Assembly (NCBI GenBank): GCA_007128675.1
Contig: SKWY01000485.1
Span: 1-5,588, forward strand
Direction: 5' to 3'
Source: Deltaproteobacteria bacterium
GTDB taxonomy: Bacteria; Myxococcota; Myxococcia; SLRQ01
DNA: 5,588 bases
The notes under the pieces were generated by a model, which searched no databases, had not been told where the DNA came from, and saw only the letters and a list, made by a program, of their open reading frames with translations. This document shows, piece after piece, positions 5,384-5,588 of this stretch; the stretch's first letter is position 1, and each line of letters starts with the position of its first letter. A program made the position numbers and the translations under genes.

Positions 5384-5485
5384 GATACCGAGACCGAGAC
5401 TCGATTTGCGAGGAGCGAGAGTGATCGGGCGAGGCTCGATCTTTGCCCCCTCGCTCTCTCGCCAATCGGTATCGGTCTCCGTATC
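5384..5485. repeat. Long imperfect inverted repeat with hexamer arrays and a nested hairpin
   Basis: The left arm (5384-5419) is complementary to the right arm (5450-5485) at about 32 positions, with three mismatches and two single-base bulges. The 30-base centre contains a further 8-bp stem, GATCGGGC-GAG-GCTCGATC (5423-5441), with one G-U pair. The outer parts are built of hexamers. CGATAC, CGAGAC, CGAGAC run through 5383-5400, and CGGTAT, CGGTCT, CCGTAT, CGGTAT, CGAGAT through 5467-5496. The structure could form a cruciform in DNA or a long RNA hairpin from either strand. No reading frame in it looks like a protein. Confidence 0.8.
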
Positions 5486-5510
5486 GGTATCGAGATTCGA
5501 TGTCCGCTTC

Positions 5511-5585
5511 GGCTCCTTGGGCGGCGGCCCTCGCAGGCGTCCTCCTTCGGGTGAAACGCCCGCGAGGGCCACCACCCAAGGAGCC
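5511..5585 (-). repeat. Near-perfect 30-bp inverted repeat, 75-nt hairpin, probably an RNA element on the minus strand
   Basis: Arms 5511-5540 and 5556-5585 are complementary at 27 of 30 positions around a 15-base loop (5541-5555). The pairing continues one base further out (5510 with 5586), and the window ends at 5588, so the element may extend. On the plus strand the three exceptions are C-A, C-A and A-C mismatches. On the minus strand all three become U-G or G-U pairs, so a minus-strand RNA would pair over the full 30 bp. The minus-strand loop contains AAGGAGG. Possible roles are a 3' hairpin of a gene beyond the right edge, a small RNA, or a dispersed repeat; no T-run follows on the minus strand. 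Confidence 0.85.
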
Positions 5586-5588
5586 GCA

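Noticed and set aside
4982..5575. Minus-strand reading frame of 197 codons at the right edge
   Set aside because: It is antisense to the second protease gene and includes the hexamer array, read as DTDTETDTD. It shows no domain and its composition follows the repeats.

Overview
The window is a GC-rich stretch of a Gram-negative bacterial chromosome. The Gram-negative reading rests on an RseP-type protease, a lipoprotein with a clear lipobox, and what looks like the end of a flagellar hook-length protein. Terminator-like hairpins mostly lack U-tracts, and intergenic spaces are rich in repeats. This would suit a deltaproteobacterial or myxobacterial-type genome, but that placement is an inference and no gene here fixes the taxon.

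Layout: (1) 2-331 (+), the C-terminal part of a FliK/SctP-like hook-length control domain, entering from the left edge; its last codons and the following spacer are duplicated 61 bp downstream. (2) 443-1030 (+), a CvpA-family membrane protein. (3) 1116-1186 (+), tRNA-Cys(GCA), with a plausible promoter before it and a hairpin after it. (4) 1320-1799 (+), a YjcF/ElaA-like GNAT acetyltransferase, convergent with (5) 1848-2909 (-), a single-PDZ RseP site-2 protease. (6) 2910-3606, a divergent intergenic region of about 700 bp. It holds three tandem 61-bp repeats, a pair of 12-bp direct repeats and a TTGACA-type promoter candidate. (7) 3607-4302 (+), a secreted coiled-coil lipoprotein of unknown function, followed by a good terminator. 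(8) 4415-5245 (+), a second, SpoIVFB-type M50 metalloprotease. (9) 5246-5588, no gene, but two large inverted repeats.

The genes do not form one obvious operon. Two different intramembrane metalloproteases (RseP-type and SpoIVFB-type) flank a coiled-coil lipoprotein. A shared envelope-stress or regulated-proteolysis role is possible but is only a neighbourhood inference. The most unusual material is non-coding. One 75-nt hairpin at the right edge has three mismatches that all become G-U pairs if the minus strand is transcribed. Next to it is a larger nested inverted repeat built partly of CGGTAT-like hexamers. The 61-bp array lies between the divergent protease and lipoprotein genes. None of these could be compared with databases here.
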